This document shows, in pieces, positions 1 to 8,304 of a stretch of DNA of 41,309 nucleotides. Position 1 is the first letter of the stretch, and the number at the start of each line of letters is the position of its first letter. The translations under genes were made by a program, and so were the position numbers. This DNA is from Dehalococcoidia bacterium (GTDB lineage: Bacteria; Chloroflexota; Dehalococcoidia; SHYD01), in assembly GCA_009692945.1 (NCBI GenBank), contig SHYD01000017.1:1-41309 (forward strand), given 5' to 3'. Below the pieces are notes generated by a model, which ran no database searches, had not been told where the DNA came from, and saw nothing but the letters and a program-made list of their open reading frames with translations.

Positions 1-173
1 CGACCCCCGTTGCCTCGCTCACCTTGTCCGACCCCATCTGATATCGTGTCCCCATAGCGTACCCTTCCTTGCTCGCCCCTCATTGAGGCGGTGTTGCTCT
101 TCACCTGGAAGGGTACGCTCCTTTTTCGACCGGAGCCCAATTTCCACAATTCTGATGCTAGCTCCGCTGGGAC

Positions 174-265
174 GACGCAGATTCTCGCTTCGCTCGAACG
201 GTAACAGGCCTTCGCGCGCATCGCACTCAATACTCTTCGAGCTCTGCGAGAAGTTTCCTCAGCCT
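174..265. repeat. Dispersed imperfect inverted repeat, copy A
   Basis: A roughly 90-bp non-coding stretch has the arms TCTCGCTTCGCTCGAA (near 181-197) and TTCGAGCTCTGCGAGA (near 237-252), which are imperfect reverse complements. The same arrangement (GACGCAG, CTCGCT-CGCTCGAAC, TACTCTTCGAGC, GAAGTTTCCT) recurs at 39636-39740. Two diverged copies 39 kb apart point to a dispersed hairpin element of unknown function. Nothing else was recognised in positions 1-320. Confidence 0.55.
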
Positions 266-322
266 TCGGTGTTCGTCGTGCCACCTTGGTACGTGTTCAC
301 CCAAACGTGAACTCTTACTATT

Positions 323-352
323 TTGACAGGAATGCGGTGCCATCTGTACCAT
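323..352 (+). promoter_or_regulatory. Candidate sigma-70-type promoter for the LLM gene
   Basis: TTGACA at 323-328 is followed after 18 bp by TACCAT at 347-352. It lies about 80 bp upstream of the LLM oxidoreductase start, with no gene between. The match is by eye only, and the -10 box is only 4 of 6. Confidence 0.35.
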
Positions 353-432
353 AGGCTTGGCGACTGAGAGAGGCAGCTTTGCTGACTCGCCCGTTTCACG
401 GCTCAGCCGTCTTTTTCGTAGGGGCCAACCTC

Positions 433-1482
433 ATGAACATCGGACTCGGACTCGATCCTTCGCTCCGGCTCAATTGGGAGCAGCAGCGGCAGCTTGCTCA
501 GGAGGCGGTGGGGCTGGGGTACACCAGCCTCTGGAGCCCCAGCAGCATCAACGGGCGGGACGCCTTTCACATCTGCGCCCAGTGGTGGGGCGCCACCGCC
601 CAGGCGACGCCCGGCGGACTCAGCACCGGCATCTCGGTGGTGCCCGCCCCCCAGTGGACCGCCACCACGCTGGCCGCCACGGCGGGCACGGTGGCAGAAA
701 TCACCGGTGGCCGATTCGTGCTGGGGATCGGCACCGGCTCGATCTACAGCGCCGACTACCGCCACACCTACGGCATGGCGGAACTGCCGCCGCTGGCGGT
801 GATGAAGGACTATCTCACCACCCTCCGAGGGCTCCTCAGCGGGCAGGCGGTCGAGCACGAGGGGCCGGCGGTGACGCTGCACGGCCTGCGGCTCACCTTC
901 CGACCGCCCGCGGTGCCGGTGTACCTGGCGGCGCTGGGCCCACAAATGCTGCGGCTCGCGGGCGCGGCAGCCGACGGAGCGTCCTTGAACTGGTGCAGCG
1001 CCGAGCAGGTGGCCTGGAGCCGCGAGGTGATCGCCCAAGGCGCGGCGCGGGTGAACCGCGACGCCGCGGGCGTCCACGTGCAGGAGTACATCCGCATCTG
1101 TGTGGACGACGACCAAGAGGTGGCACGGATCAGCCTGGCGAAGTCGATCCTGAGTTACGCCCTGGCGCGGGCGGGAGCGTCCAAGGAGCACGGTTACCGC
1201 GGCCATTTCGCCCGCATGGGCTTCGACGCCCAACTGTCGGCGCTGGAGGCCCGCCGGGACGCGGGCGCTACCGACGACGAGATCGCCGAAGCATTCCCCA
1301 CCGAACTGCTGCGTCACGTGGCCTATTACGGTCCCGCCGCCGGAGCCGACGCCGCGTTCCGGCGTCTCGCGCAGGGTCTGGACACCGCAGTCGTGCGGGT
1401 GGTCGCCGCCCGGCCGGGGACCGATTCGGTGCGGGCGGTGATGCAGGCGTGTGCGCCGGCCCTCTCGCCCGTCTCTCATTAA
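433..1482 (+). CDS. LLM-class flavin-dependent oxidoreductase
   Basis: The 349-residue protein belongs to the luciferase-like monooxygenase superfamily, TIM-barrel enzymes using FMN or coenzyme F420. The start at 433 (MNIGLGLDPS) fits the family, whose first beta strand begins almost at the N terminus; an open frame runs further upstream, but the added residues look unlike the family. The N-terminal AQEAVGLGYTSLWSPS motif, a GGRFVLGIGTGS segment (around residues 85-100) and PVYLAALGPQMLRLAG (around 155-170) are typical LLM core strands. The substrate cannot be read from sequence. The F420-type reductase at 38.6 kb makes F420 use plausible, but this is inference. It stands alone, convergent with the binding protein gene downstream. 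Confidence 0.88.
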   Translation: MNIGLGLDPSLRLNWEQQRQLAQEAVGLGYTSLWSPSSINGRDAFHICAQWWGATAQATPGGLSTGISVVPAPQWTATTLAATAGTVAEITGGRFVLGIGTGSIYSADYRHTYGMAELPPLAVMKDYLTTLRGLLSGQAVEHEGPAVTLHGLRLTFRPPAVPVYLAALGPQMLRLAGAAADGASLNWCSAEQVAWSREVIAQGAARVNRDAAGVHVQEYIRICVDDDQEVARISLAKSILSYALARAGASKEHGYRGHFARMGFDAQLSALEARRDAGATDDEIAEAFPTELLRHVAYYGPAAGADAAFRRLAQGLDTAVVRVVAARPGTDSVRAVMQACAPALSPVSH

Positions 1483-1562
1483 ACTCAGAAACTCAAACGC
1501 CTATGCCCAGGGGCACCACCGGGCCATGAAAAGGCGGGGGCTGCAGCCACCACCCGCTTGAT

Positions 1563-1583
1563 CCCCCTCCTCGGAGGAGGGGG
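1563..1583. terminator. Strong hairpin in convergent intergenic region
   Basis: CCCCCTCCTC-G-GAGGAGGGGG is a perfect inverted repeat between the converging LLM and LivK-type genes. It has no T-tract, so it is a terminator-like hairpin rather than a classical intrinsic terminator. Confidence 0.4.
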
Positions 1584-1604
1584 CCGGATAATAAACATGG
1601 AGGT

Positions 1605-1665
1605 GAGGGGGCAACCCCCCACACTCCCCGCCAGCGGGAGACCCGGTGGAAACCCCTTTCCACAG
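1605..1665 (-). repeat. Partial copy of the GC-hairpin dispersed element
   Basis: Read on the minus strand, the segment contains GCTGGCGGGGAGTGTGGGGG then GTTGCCCCC. This matches the core of the dispersed element found at 3.1, 10.6, 20.6 and 41.1 kb (CTCTGCCGGGGGCGTGGGGGTGCCCCC-like). The inverted repeats and T-run are not recognisable, so it is a fragment. The rest of 1483-1736 holds only hairpins. Confidence 0.4.
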
Positions 1666-1690
1666 CAGATTTCCGGCCGGAACAGAACCG

Positions 1691-1709
1691 CCCCGCCCAA
1701 TGGGCGGGG
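1691..1709 (-). terminator. GC hairpin downstream of the LivK-type gene
   Basis: CCCCGCCC-AAT-GGGCGGGG forms an 8-bp perfect stem with a 3-nt loop, 28 bp beyond the stop codon of the minus-strand binding protein gene. No U-tract follows on either strand, so the assignment as terminator is tentative. Confidence 0.45.
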
Positions 1710-1736
1710 TGGTCTGGTTTCCACGAAACGCGCCAG

Positions 1737-2966
1737 CTATTTCTTGACGACGAACTCCTTCGTCGCCGGGTCGATGCCGATGTTGTGCCAGTCGGGGTCC
1801 AACCCGTTGTGCTCGTCTTTGGAGCGGTTGAGCATGCCGTTGAGCAGTTGCAGCCCCTTCTGGTTCTCCAAGGCATCCCGGATCTTCTCCTGGCTATCGC
1901 CGCCCTTGGCGATGGCGTCGGCCATCGAGGTCATGCTGTCGTAGAAGAACGCCGCGTAGGTGCCGGGGTCCCGTTTGGTCTTGGCATTGTACTTGGTGGC
2001 GAACTCGGTCAGCCGCTTCTTGGCAGGGTCGCTGTCCGGAAGCTTCTTGTAGACCAGCATCTTGGTGCCGGCCATGTTGACCACATCCATCGCGTCGCCG
2101 AGCAGGTCCACGTAGGCCTGGTTGGCGTTGCCGGCAAAGGTCCAGTAGTACCCGGGGTAGTTGAGCTGCTTGAAGTTCTTGGCTGCCAGCGCGGCCTGGG
2201 TGCCCGAGGCGCCCACGTAAACGTGCTTGATGCCCTGGCTGCGCAGGCGGGCCAGCACCGGGGTGAGGTCGGTGTCGGTGGGCTGAAACTGCTCGAAGGC
2301 GGCAATCCTGATGCCCTCAGCCTCGAGGTCCGGGAAGTTGAACCTCTTCAGGGTCTCAGCCAGGGCCCCCGCTTGAGCCATGACTCCGACCTGGTTGTCG
2401 CCGTGGCTCTTGATGAAGTCGGCCTGGACTTTCATCATCGCCTTGCTGGGAAAGGTGCTGAACTGGTAAGGAGTGAGGGGTCCCGTGATGCAGTTGCAGG
2501 ACACATTGGGGATCTTGGACTCTTCGATGGTGGGAGCCACCGCTGCGGTGACGACCTGTGAGACCGGGCCGACGATGACCAGCACCTTGTCCTGCTGGAC
2601 GAGCTTCTTGGCGCCCGACAACGCGAGTTCCGGTTTAGACTCGTCGTTGACCACCACGAGCTCGATCTTGCGGCCGTTGATGCCGCCCTTGGCGTTCGTC
2701 TCCTCGACGAACAATTCGATGGCCGGCAGCGCATCGTTGCCGAACGGCGCCAGCCCGCCGGTGGTGGACATAATGACGCCGATCTTGATGGGCGGACCGG
2801 CCTGGGGCGCCGTCTGCCCGGCTGCAGCGGGCGCCTGCGCAGCCGGCGGAGCCGCCGCCTGACAGGCGCTCAGCGCCACGGCGAGCGCCATGGCGCTGCT
2901 GAACAGCGGAAGGCGTAAAAACCTCGCCGTGGCGGACTTCCAAACGGTACGGCTGGTGTGAAACAT
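1737..2966 (-). CDS. LivK-type ABC transporter substrate-binding lipoprotein
   Basis: This 409-residue periplasmic-binding protein (type 1 fold, branched-chain amino acid/amide binding family) would capture small organic ligands for an ABC importer. The N terminus has a basic stretch, a hydrophobic segment and the lipobox LSAC (around residues 31-34), followed by an Ala/Pro-rich linker, so it is a membrane-anchored lipoprotein. The mature part starts with the family signature IKIGVIMSTTGG and continues through NDALPAIELFVEETNAKGGING. AAAGGAGT sits about 6 nt before the ATG. No permease or ATPase gene lies next to it, so it is an orphan binding protein in this window. Ligand unknown: amino acids, amides and aromatic acids are all possible. 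Confidence 0.9.
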   Translation of the reverse strand: MFHTSRTVWKSATARFLRLPLFSSAMALAVALSACQAAAPPAAQAPAAAGQTAPQAGPPIKIGVIMSTTGGLAPFGNDALPAIELFVEETNAKGGINGRKIELVVVNDESKPELALSGAKKLVQQDKVLVIVGPVSQVVTAAVAPTIEESKIPNVSCNCITGPLTPYQFSTFPSKAMMKVQADFIKSHGDNQVGVMAQAGALAETLKRFNFPDLEAEGIRIAAFEQFQPTDTDLTPVLARLRSQGIKHVYVGASGTQAALAAKNFKQLNYPGYYWTFAGNANQAYVDLLGDAMDVVNMAGTKMLVYKKLPDSDPAKKRLTEFATKYNAKTKRDPGTYAAFFYDSMTSMADAIAKGGDSQEKIRDALENQKGLQLLNGMLNRSKDEHNGLDPDWHNIGIDPATKEFVVKK

Positions 2967-3086
2967 ACCCCGACTCCTTTCAACGAACCCCGGCTACTGC
3001 TGTTTTACTCGCGTTTGCCGACGATTTCAAGCCCGGCTGGCGATTAGAAAAGCGTACCATGAGCGCCAGCAATTCGCCACCGCCAC

Positions 3087-3372
3087 CGGAGCCCGGTAAG
3101 AGTTCACTGTTGAGGGGCGGCCGGGCTCAGGAGCGGGAGCGCATGAGGGCGGCAGCCCTCTGCCGGGCGGCGTGGGGGTGCCCCCAAAGGAGTGGGCACC
3201 TTTTGAACTCACGCCTGGATGCAGGCCTCGGGACGGGGGTGTGCACAGGGGGCAGAGCCCCTTCTGCCGGGGCGTGGGGTGTCCCCCAAATAGAATTCTC
3301 CTCTTTTTTCCTGAGGTCGGGGGAGTGGCTCATTCCGCCGAACCGCTGACACTGAATAGATACGGAGCCCGG
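3087..3372 (+). mobile_element. MITE-like GC-hairpin element, copy 1, with 10-bp target duplication
   Basis: The element body (3097-3362) is flanked by a perfect 10-bp direct repeat, CGGAGCCCGG, at 3087-3096 and 3363-3372. The right end is ACTGAATAGATA; the left end TAAGAGTTCACT is a degenerate inverted counterpart (7 of 12). Inside are two tandem versions of the core, near 3140-3180 and 3230-3330. The second runs through hairpin AGGGGGCAGAGCCCCT, GGGGTGTCCCCC, AGAATTCTCCTC and a T6 run. No coding capacity. The arrangement indicates transposition of a non-autonomous element; the mobilising enzyme is not in this window. Confidence 0.7.
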
Positions 3373-3393
3373 AGCCGGAGTAAGTCCGCGGAA

Positions 3394-3420
3394 TGACACA
3401 GATTTTCACAGATTCGGAAA
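3394..3420. repeat. CACAGATTTTCACAGATT-type short repeat
   Basis: ACACAGATTTTCACAGATTC belongs to a degenerate CGCAGATT-multimer repeat also seen at 12443-12476 and 38309-38342. It is non-coding and sits between the mobile element and the SDR gene. Function unknown. Confidence 0.4.
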
Positions 3421-3512
3421 TGGTGCAGTTGGGTTGTAAGCTGGGCACAAGGGCCGTGGGGTCGTGCTCGTAGGACGACCGCCGTTACCAAACAACACTG
3501 AGGAGACTCTCC

Positions 3513-4271
3513 ATGAACCTGTTCGACCTTTCCGGAAAAACGGCAGTGGTCACCGGCGCCGCCTCGGGCATCGGCCGGGCCATCGCCATCGGCCTGGCGC
3601 AGGCGGGCGCCAACGTCGCGCTCTGCGATCTCAACGGCGCCGCGCTGCCCGGAGTGGCGGCTGACATCGAACGGGCGGGGCGACGAGCATTGGTGGCGCC
3701 GGGCGACGTCACCGATGAGGGATTCCTCGAACGCCTGATGGGGCGGACCCGCGACGAGTTCGGCTCGGTCGACATTGCGGTGACGGCGGCGGGGATCAAC
3801 GTGCGGGGCGCTGCGATCGACTTCACTGCGGCCGATTACCGGCGGGTGCTGGAGGTGAACCTGGTGGCCGTGTTCCTGACCGCCCGCGCCGCTGCCCGGG
3901 TGATGATGGGCGGGGGAGGGGGCAGCATCATCACCATCAGTTCGATCATGGGGCATGTGGCGTCGGCCAACGTTCCCGCCTACACCTCGTCTAAGGGCGG
4001 GGTCAGCCAGGTCACCCGCAGCCTGGCGCTGGAGTGGGCGGCCCACAACATCCGGGTGAACGCCCTGTGCCCCGGCTACGTCCGCACCCCGTTCATCGAA
4101 CCGCTGCTCCATGACCCGGAGCGGCTGGCATTCCTGCTGGACCGGACCCCCATGAAACGGCTGGCGGAGCCCGAGGAACTGGTGGGGCCCGCGGTGTTCC
4201 TGGCCTCGGACGCCTCGTCCTACGTCACCGGCACCTCGCTGTTTGTCGACGGGGGCTGGATGGCATGGTAG
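3513..4271 (+). CDS. Short-chain dehydrogenase/reductase (SDR)
   Basis: A 252-residue classical SDR, NAD(P)-dependent, cytosolic. The glycine-rich cofactor motif TGAASGIG is near residue 14, the catalytic Ser is in ITISSIMG (around 145) and the active-site YTSSK tetrad motif near 160. NIRVNALCPGYVRTP and the C-terminal YVTGTSLFVDGGW are also classical. The common NAG motif is replaced by AAGIN (around 92-96), a frequent variation. CDLNG after the second beta strand carries an acidic residue, which usually favours NAD over NADP. GAGGAG lies 8 nt before the ATG. It is probably an alcohol, glucose or 3-oxoacyl-type dehydrogenase; the substrate cannot be assigned. It precedes the two YceI genes, but a 90-bp gap leaves co-transcription uncertain. 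Confidence 0.9.
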   Translation: MNLFDLSGKTAVVTGAASGIGRAIAIGLAQAGANVALCDLNGAALPGVAADIERAGRRALVAPGDVTDEGFLERLMGRTRDEFGSVDIAVTAAGINVRGAAIDFTAADYRRVLEVNLVAVFLTARAAARVMMGGGGGSIITISSIMGHVASANVPAYTSSKGGVSQVTRSLALEWAAHNIRVNALCPGYVRTPFIEPLLHDPERLAFLLDRTPMKRLAEPEELVGPAVFLASDASSYVTGTSLFVDGGWMAW

Positions 4272-4364
4272 GGCGGGCCAGGCCGGTTCCCTGCCCGGAT
4301 AGTGTAACCCGGCCCGTATCAACCACAATCGTCGATTCGCCCAGATTGTATGGAGGAATGAACC

Positions 4365-5030
4365 TTGGTCCATCTGACTCGAACAATGGCCGGCCTCCCT
4401 GGCCTGGGCCTGATGCTGGCAGCCTGCGCTCCGGCGGCGCCCCAACCAGCGCCCGTGGCACCGGCCACCCCGGCACCGGCAGCGGTCATCGCCCCCGCGT
4501 GTTTCACGTTGAATGCTGACCTCAGCGAAGCTCGGTACAGGGTCATAGAGCAGTTCGTCAACGTACCGCTGCCTAGCGATGCGGTAGGGATAACGAAGAT
4601 GGTCAAAGGGTCGGTTGTGTTCGGCAGCAACGGCAAGGTGGACCCCGCCCATTCCAAAGTGTTGGTCGACCTCGGGTCCATCAAAAGCGACCGGGCGAAC
4701 CGGGACCGGGATATCAACACAAAAACGCTGGAAGTCGAGAAGTTCCCCAACGCTGAATTTACTATCAGAGACATCAAGGGTCTGGGCGCTCCGATGCCGG
4801 CCGCCGGCAGCAGAGAACTGGAACTGGTGGGTGACTTGAGCATTCATGGGGTGTCGGTACCCGTCACCTGGAAGGCTACCGCACAGTTCACCGAAACCCA
4901 GGTCAAGGGGCTGGCGACGACCGCCGTCACGTTCGCCCCCTTCGGGATGCAGAACCCCAAGAGCCAGTTCCAACTTTCGGTGGAAGACAACATCCGGCTT
5001 GAGCTGGAGTTTGTGTTCACGAAGAGCTGA
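4365..5030 (+). CDS. YceI-family lipoprotein, first of a pair
   Basis: The roughly 221-residue protein is a lipoprotein with a YceI domain, a lipocalin-like barrel that binds isoprenoid or other lipid-like molecules. The TTG start at 4365 is chosen because GGAGG lies 8 nt upstream and it gives a basic, then hydrophobic signal ending in lipobox LAAC (residues about 19-22). An ATG at 4386 is the alternative. The YceI core runs from ARYRVIEQ (about 55) to the C terminus, with KFPNAEFTIRDIKG, GDLSIHGVSVPV and FAPFGMQ as family landmarks. The downstream gene is a clear paralogue with the same layout. A terminator separates the two, so each is probably transcribed independently. The ligand and any electron-transfer partner are unknown. 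Confidence 0.85.
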   Translation: MVHLTRTMAGLPGLGLMLAACAPAAPQPAPVAPATPAPAAVIAPACFTLNADLSEARYRVIEQFVNVPLPSDAVGITKMVKGSVVFGSNGKVDPAHSKVLVDLGSIKSDRANRDRDINTKTLEVEKFPNAEFTIRDIKGLGAPMPAAGSRELELVGDLSIHGVSVPVTWKATAQFTETQVKGLATTAVTFAPFGMQNPKSQFQLSVEDNIRLELEFVFTKS

Positions 5031-5066
5031 ACGCCGGCGGCGGCCAAGAGAAGAGAATCGAAGGAA

Positions 5067-5098
5067 GCGAGGGCGCCGGTTGGCCCTCGCTTTTTATT
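5067..5098 (+). terminator. Rho-independent terminator after first YceI gene
   Basis: GCGAGGGC at 5067-5074 pairs perfectly with GCCCTCGC at 5083-5090, with an 8-nt loop, followed directly by TTTTTATT. This is a textbook intrinsic terminator 37 bp beyond the stop codon. Confidence 0.9.
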
Positions 5099-5206
5099 CC
5101 CCGCGATAACCAGGACCGGATGTAACTTATAGTAGATACAACGGTAGTAACAGCAATAATCCGGCCGCGGTACCAACCACATCATCCTCTGGGAGGTTCG
5201 TTTTTG

Positions 5207-5938
5207 ATGTTCATTGCCCCTCAACTGTCGCTGAGCTTGCTGGCCCTCGCGGCGCTCAGCCTGGCCGTCGCCTGTGCGCCCGCAGCACCTCCCGTCGCCC
5301 CCGTGCCTTCACCGGTACCAACCAGGCCGGGAGCGGCGCAGCCGGTGCCCAACGCCACCGTCACGCCCGTCTCGGCAACGGCGGTCCCGGCTGTGGCAGG
5401 CGCCCTTCGCTACACCCTCGCCGACACCAGCGAGGCGCGCTATCGGGTGCGTGAACAGCTGGTGGGGCTCAGCCTCCCCAACGACGCCGTGGGTAGCACC
5501 AACAGCGTTAAGGGCACGCTGACCTTAGACGGCAATGGGGCGGTGGACCCCGCGGGGTCCAAGCTGACCGTGGACCTGCGAACGCTGAAGAGCGACGCGC
5601 GCGGCCGCGATGGGTTCATCCAGCAGGAGACTCTGGAGACTCGAAAATTCCCCCACGCCGAGTTCGTGCTGAGGGCGATCAGGGGTCTGCCGCTGCCGGT
5701 TCCTTCGAGTGGAACCGCCGATCTGGAAATTTCCGGCGACCTGACGGTCCACGGCGTCACCAAATCCGTGGTATGGAAAGCGGCGGCGCAGTTCGCTGAA
5801 AACCAGGTGAAGGGCCAGGCGAAGACCACGTTCACTTGGAGCGATTTCGGGATGCAGAAGCCCGTGTTCGCCCAGCGGGTGTTCAGCGTCGAGGATACCG
5901 CAGGTCTGGAATTGGACTTCGTCTTCAACAAGGGCTAG
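5207..5938 (+). CDS. YceI-family lipoprotein, second of a pair
   Basis: A 243-residue paralogue of the preceding gene product. The signal peptide (LSLSLLALAALSLAVAC) ends in a lipobox with Cys at about residue 23. A long Pro/Ala/Val-rich, low-complexity linker to about residue 60 would extend the domain from the membrane. The YceI domain follows: ARYRVREQLVGLSLPNDAVG, KFPHAEFVLRAIRG, GDLTVHGVTKSVVWK and WSDFGMQKP. GGGAGG lies 10 nt before the ATG; a TTG one codon earlier is also possible. Tandem YceI lipoproteins suggest gene duplication and perhaps different ligands. The preceding terminator implies its own promoter; TATAGT at 5128-5133 is a weak -10 candidate without a good -35. Confidence 0.87.
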   Translation: MFIAPQLSLSLLALAALSLAVACAPAAPPVAPVPSPVPTRPGAAQPVPNATVTPVSATAVPAVAGALRYTLADTSEARYRVREQLVGLSLPNDAVGSTNSVKGTLTLDGNGAVDPAGSKLTVDLRTLKSDARGRDGFIQQETLETRKFPHAEFVLRAIRGLPLPVPSSGTADLEISGDLTVHGVTKSVVWKAAAQFAENQVKGQAKTTFTWSDFGMQKPVFAQRVFSVEDTAGLELDFVFNKG

Positions 5939-6063
5939 CGGGGCAATACCGAGGGAACCCCCGCGCCCGATATTCATGGATTCTTCATGGCGAGGCGGTC
6001 CGCGAGCTTGCAGCAGGCGTCGCCCTTTGGGCATAGTGAGAGCAGTAATTGGGAGGGGGCGTG

Positions 6064-6429
6064 TTGGCGATGGTATTGGTGGTGGATGACGACCGGGTGC
6101 TCGCCCAAACCGTGGCTTCCAGCCTCGAATCCCGCGGTTGGCATGCCCGGGTGGCGAACGACTGCGCCCAAGCGAGGATCGCGATCACCGAAGAGGTCCC
6201 CCGCCTCGTCGTATTGGACCTGAACCTGCCCGACGGCCTGGGGTGGGACCTGCTGGAGGAGTTGCGCGCCGGTCCTCTCCCCATCGATGTCCCCGTCATC
6301 ATCATCTCCTCGATGCCGGTGACCCGCAGCCAGGTGAGAGAACGGCGGGTGGCGGCCTACCTGGCGAAACCCTTCGGCATCCCGAACCTGCTGGAAACGG
6401 CCAGAACGCTGGCCCCGCCGCGGGCTTGA
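6064..6429 (+). CDS. Single-domain response regulator receiver protein
   Basis: About 120 residues forming one CheY-like receiver domain and no output domain. The acidic pocket DDD follows the first strand (MVLVVDDDRV), the phospho-acceptor Asp is in LVVLDLNLPDG (around residue 52), and the conserved Lys is in YLAKPFG (around 103). The switch Thr/Ser lies in IIISSMP. GGAGG at 6052-6056 suits a TTG start at 6064 better than the ATG at 6070, so the exact N terminus is uncertain by two codons. No histidine kinase is adjacent, so its partner lies elsewhere; it may be a phosphorelay intermediate. Confidence 0.85.
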   Translation: MAMVLVVDDDRVLAQTVASSLESRGWHARVANDCAQARIAITEEVPRLVVLDLNLPDGLGWDLLEELRAGPLPIDVPVIIISSMPVTRSQVRERRVAAYLAKPFGIPNLLETARTLAPPRA

Positions 6430-6490
6430 CTGGTGCGGACAACCCCGGGGGTTTCCCGTTCGAGGCTAAAGCAGGCCGGGCTTGCTACCC

Positions 6491-6533
6491 ACCCCACACC
6501 CCGGCAGAAGAGTTGGCCCCTTTGCGCTCCCCC
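6491..6533 (-). repeat. Fragment of the GC-hairpin dispersed element
   Basis: On the minus strand this reads GAGCGCAAAGGGGCCAAC then TCTTCTGCCGGGGTGTGGGG. It resembles the second core of the copy at 3230-3290 (CACAGGGGGCAGAGCCCCTTCTGCCGG-like). It has no terminal repeats. It lies between converging genes. Confidence 0.3.
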
Positions 6534-6579
6534 GGGTCAACATCCTGACGGCACCTGTTCCGTGCCACCTGAACCCCAC

Positions 6580-6957
6580 CTACTCCTGCTTCGCCCGGTA
6601 GAACGCCAGCGCTTTGCGCAGAGCGGAGGCTGCCAGGGCCGCGCTGTGCAGGCGGTGCGGCGGCAGTCCATCCAGCGCATCAACGATACCCTGTGCGGTG
6701 ATCGCTGCCGCTGCTTCCAGCGTGGCCCCCGTGACCATTTCCGTGAGGATGCTGCTGGCGGCCACCGAACCGGTGCAACCTTTGACCTCCTGGCGCGCCT
6801 CGGCGATGCGTCCATCCGCCACGCGGATGGTCAGCGTCAGCAGGTCGCCACACACCGGATTGCGCTCGATGCCGGCGCCGTCAGGGTTCTCGATGACGCC
6901 GCGGTTGCGGGGGCGTTCCACATGGGTCATCACCGTCTCGCTGTAGCCGTCCGCCAT
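6580..6957 (-). CDS. NifU/IscU-type Fe-S scaffold protein lacking one canonical cysteine
   Basis: A 125-residue homologue of the NifU N-terminal/IscU scaffold on which sulfur from cysteine desulfurase and iron are assembled into [Fe-S] clusters. The first ligand motif NPVCGD (with its conserved Asp) and the second GCTGSVAASS are present. The third motif, normally LHCS, reads LHSAALA: the ligand Cys is replaced by Ser. The ATG at 6957 lies 4 nt beyond the cysteine desulfurase stop, so the two are co-translated in one operon, which strongly supports the role. The missing Cys may mean an altered cluster type or another ligand. Members lacking this residue may form a distinct subgroup. Confidence 0.85.
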   Translation of the reverse strand: MADGYSETVMTHVERPRNRGVIENPDGAGIERNPVCGDLLTLTIRVADGRIAEARQEVKGCTGSVAASSILTEMVTGATLEAAAAITAQGIVDALDGLPPHRLHSAALAASALRKALAFYRAKQE

Positions 6958-6961
6958 GGGC

Positions 6962-8155
6962 TCACCCCTGCGCGGCACGGGCAAGTGGGGAGAGGGCCCG
7001 CAGCCGGGCCACGATGTCCGGCAGCGTCGCCAGCAGGTATTGGACGTCTTCCTCGGTGTTCTCGCGGCCCAGAGTGAGGCGCAGGCTGGCGTGGGCGATG
7101 TCGGCGGGGAGCCCGAGGGCCGAGAGGACATGCGACGGTTCCAGCGACGCCGAGGTGCAGGCGCTGCCGCTGGAGGCGCATACCCCTGCGAAATCGAGTC
7201 CCAGCAGCACCGGCTCGCCCTCCACCGCTTCGAAGGAAACGTTCACGTTGTTGGGCAGCCGCAACGTCGGGTGACCGTTGAGCCGGGTCCGGGGAATGCG
7301 TTCGCTCAACCTAGAGATGAGGCGTTCCCGCAAGCCGATAAGCCGGGCACTCTCCGTTTCCTGCTCCGCCACCACCAACTCCAGTGCCCGGGCGGTCCCG
7401 ACGATGCCCGGCGTGTTCTCGGTCCCGGCGCGGCGGAAGCGCTCCTGCGAGCCTCCCTGTTGCTGCGGGAGCAACGGCGTGCCCCGCCGGACGTACAGCA
7501 CACCGCACCCTTTGGGGCCATAGAACTTGTGGGCGGAGAGGCTGAGCAGGTCCACGCCCAGCCGGTCGACGTTCAGGTCGAGCGCGCCCGGCGCCTGCAC
7601 TGCGTCGGTGTGAAAGGGAATGACCCGTCCCAGGGCTTTGCCCCGCCGGCGCACCACCTCCGCCAGTTCGGCGATGGGCTGAACTGTTCCGATCTCGTTG
7701 TTGGCGTACATAATGCTGACCAGCACCGTCCGGGCGGTGAGCGCCGCCGCGAGGTCGTCCGGCCCAACGAGTCCATCGGCGTCCACCGGCAGGTAGGTGA
7801 TGTCGAAGCCGAACTTCTCCAGGAACTGGCAGGTGTGGAGCACCGCATGGTGTTCGATGGAAGAGGTGACGATGTGGTTGCCCCACTGCCGGGAGGCGAA
7901 GGCCACCCCCTTGATCGCCGTGTTGTCCGACTCGCTGCCGCCGCTGGTGAACATGACCTCCGCGGGCCGGCACCCGAGGATGCCGGCGACAGCGGCCCGC
8001 GCGCCATCGACTCCCTTGCGGGCATCTTGGGCCAGGCCGTAGATGCTGGAGGGGTTGCCGAAGCGCTCAGAAAAGTAGGGCAGCATGGCCTCCAGCACCT
8101 CGGGTCGAACCGGGGTGGTGGAGGCGTGGTCCAGATACACGATGCGTGACGGCAT
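6962..8155 (-). CDS. Cysteine desulfurase (NifS/IscS family)
   Basis: A 397-residue class V aminotransferase-fold, PLP-dependent enzyme that releases sulfur from L-cysteine as a persulfide for Fe-S clusters and thiolated cofactors. [15 protein letters not shown] is the standard N terminus and fixes the start at 8155. SSIEHHAVL carries the PLP-stacking His (around residue 103). HTDAVQAPG holds the PLP Asp/Gln. [11 protein letters not shown] holds the Schiff-base Lys (around 205). SGSACTS carries the catalytic persulfide Cys on the flexible loop (around 328), of the IscS/NifS group I type. It is followed at 4 nt by the NifU-like scaffold, its expected partner. Transcription is divergent from the TAXI-like gene. 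Confidence 0.94.
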   Translation of the reverse strand: MPSRIVYLDHASTTPVRPEVLEAMLPYFSERFGNPSSIYGLAQDARKGVDGARAAVAGILGCRPAEVMFTSGGSESDNTAIKGVAFASRQWGNHIVTSSIEHHAVLHTCQFLEKFGFDITYLPVDADGLVGPDDLAAALTARTVLVSIMYANNEIGTVQPIAELAEVVRRRGKALGRVIPFHTDAVQAPGALDLNVDRLGVDLLSLSAHKFYGPKGCGVLYVRRGTPLLPQQQGGSQERFRRAGTENTPGIVGTARALELVVAEQETESARLIGLRERLISRLSERIPRTRLNGHPTLRLPNNVNVSFEAVEGEPVLLGLDFAGVCASSGSACTSASLEPSHVLSALGLPADIAHASLRLTLGRENTEEDVQYLLATLPDIVARLRALSPLARAAQG

Positions 8156-8304
8156 GCAGCGACTCCGTGGCCGGGCCCGGTGAGTGGAGCGGGCCCCGTG
8201 GGAAAAAGTATAGCTGGTTTGGCGTACCGGTGAATGAGAGGAGCCGGGGGGTCGCTGCAATGCCCAGGATCAACCCGATAACGCGAACATAAGGGAGGAC
8301 TCGG

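Noticed and set aside
83..310. Small protein-coding gene at the left edge
   Set aside because: The frame overlaps a dispersed inverted repeat, lacks a ribosome site and shows no family-like sequence.
357..1529. Overlapping long frames on both strands across the LLM gene
   Set aside because: They are Arg/Pro/Gly-rich compositional shadows of high-GC coding DNA with no family motifs.
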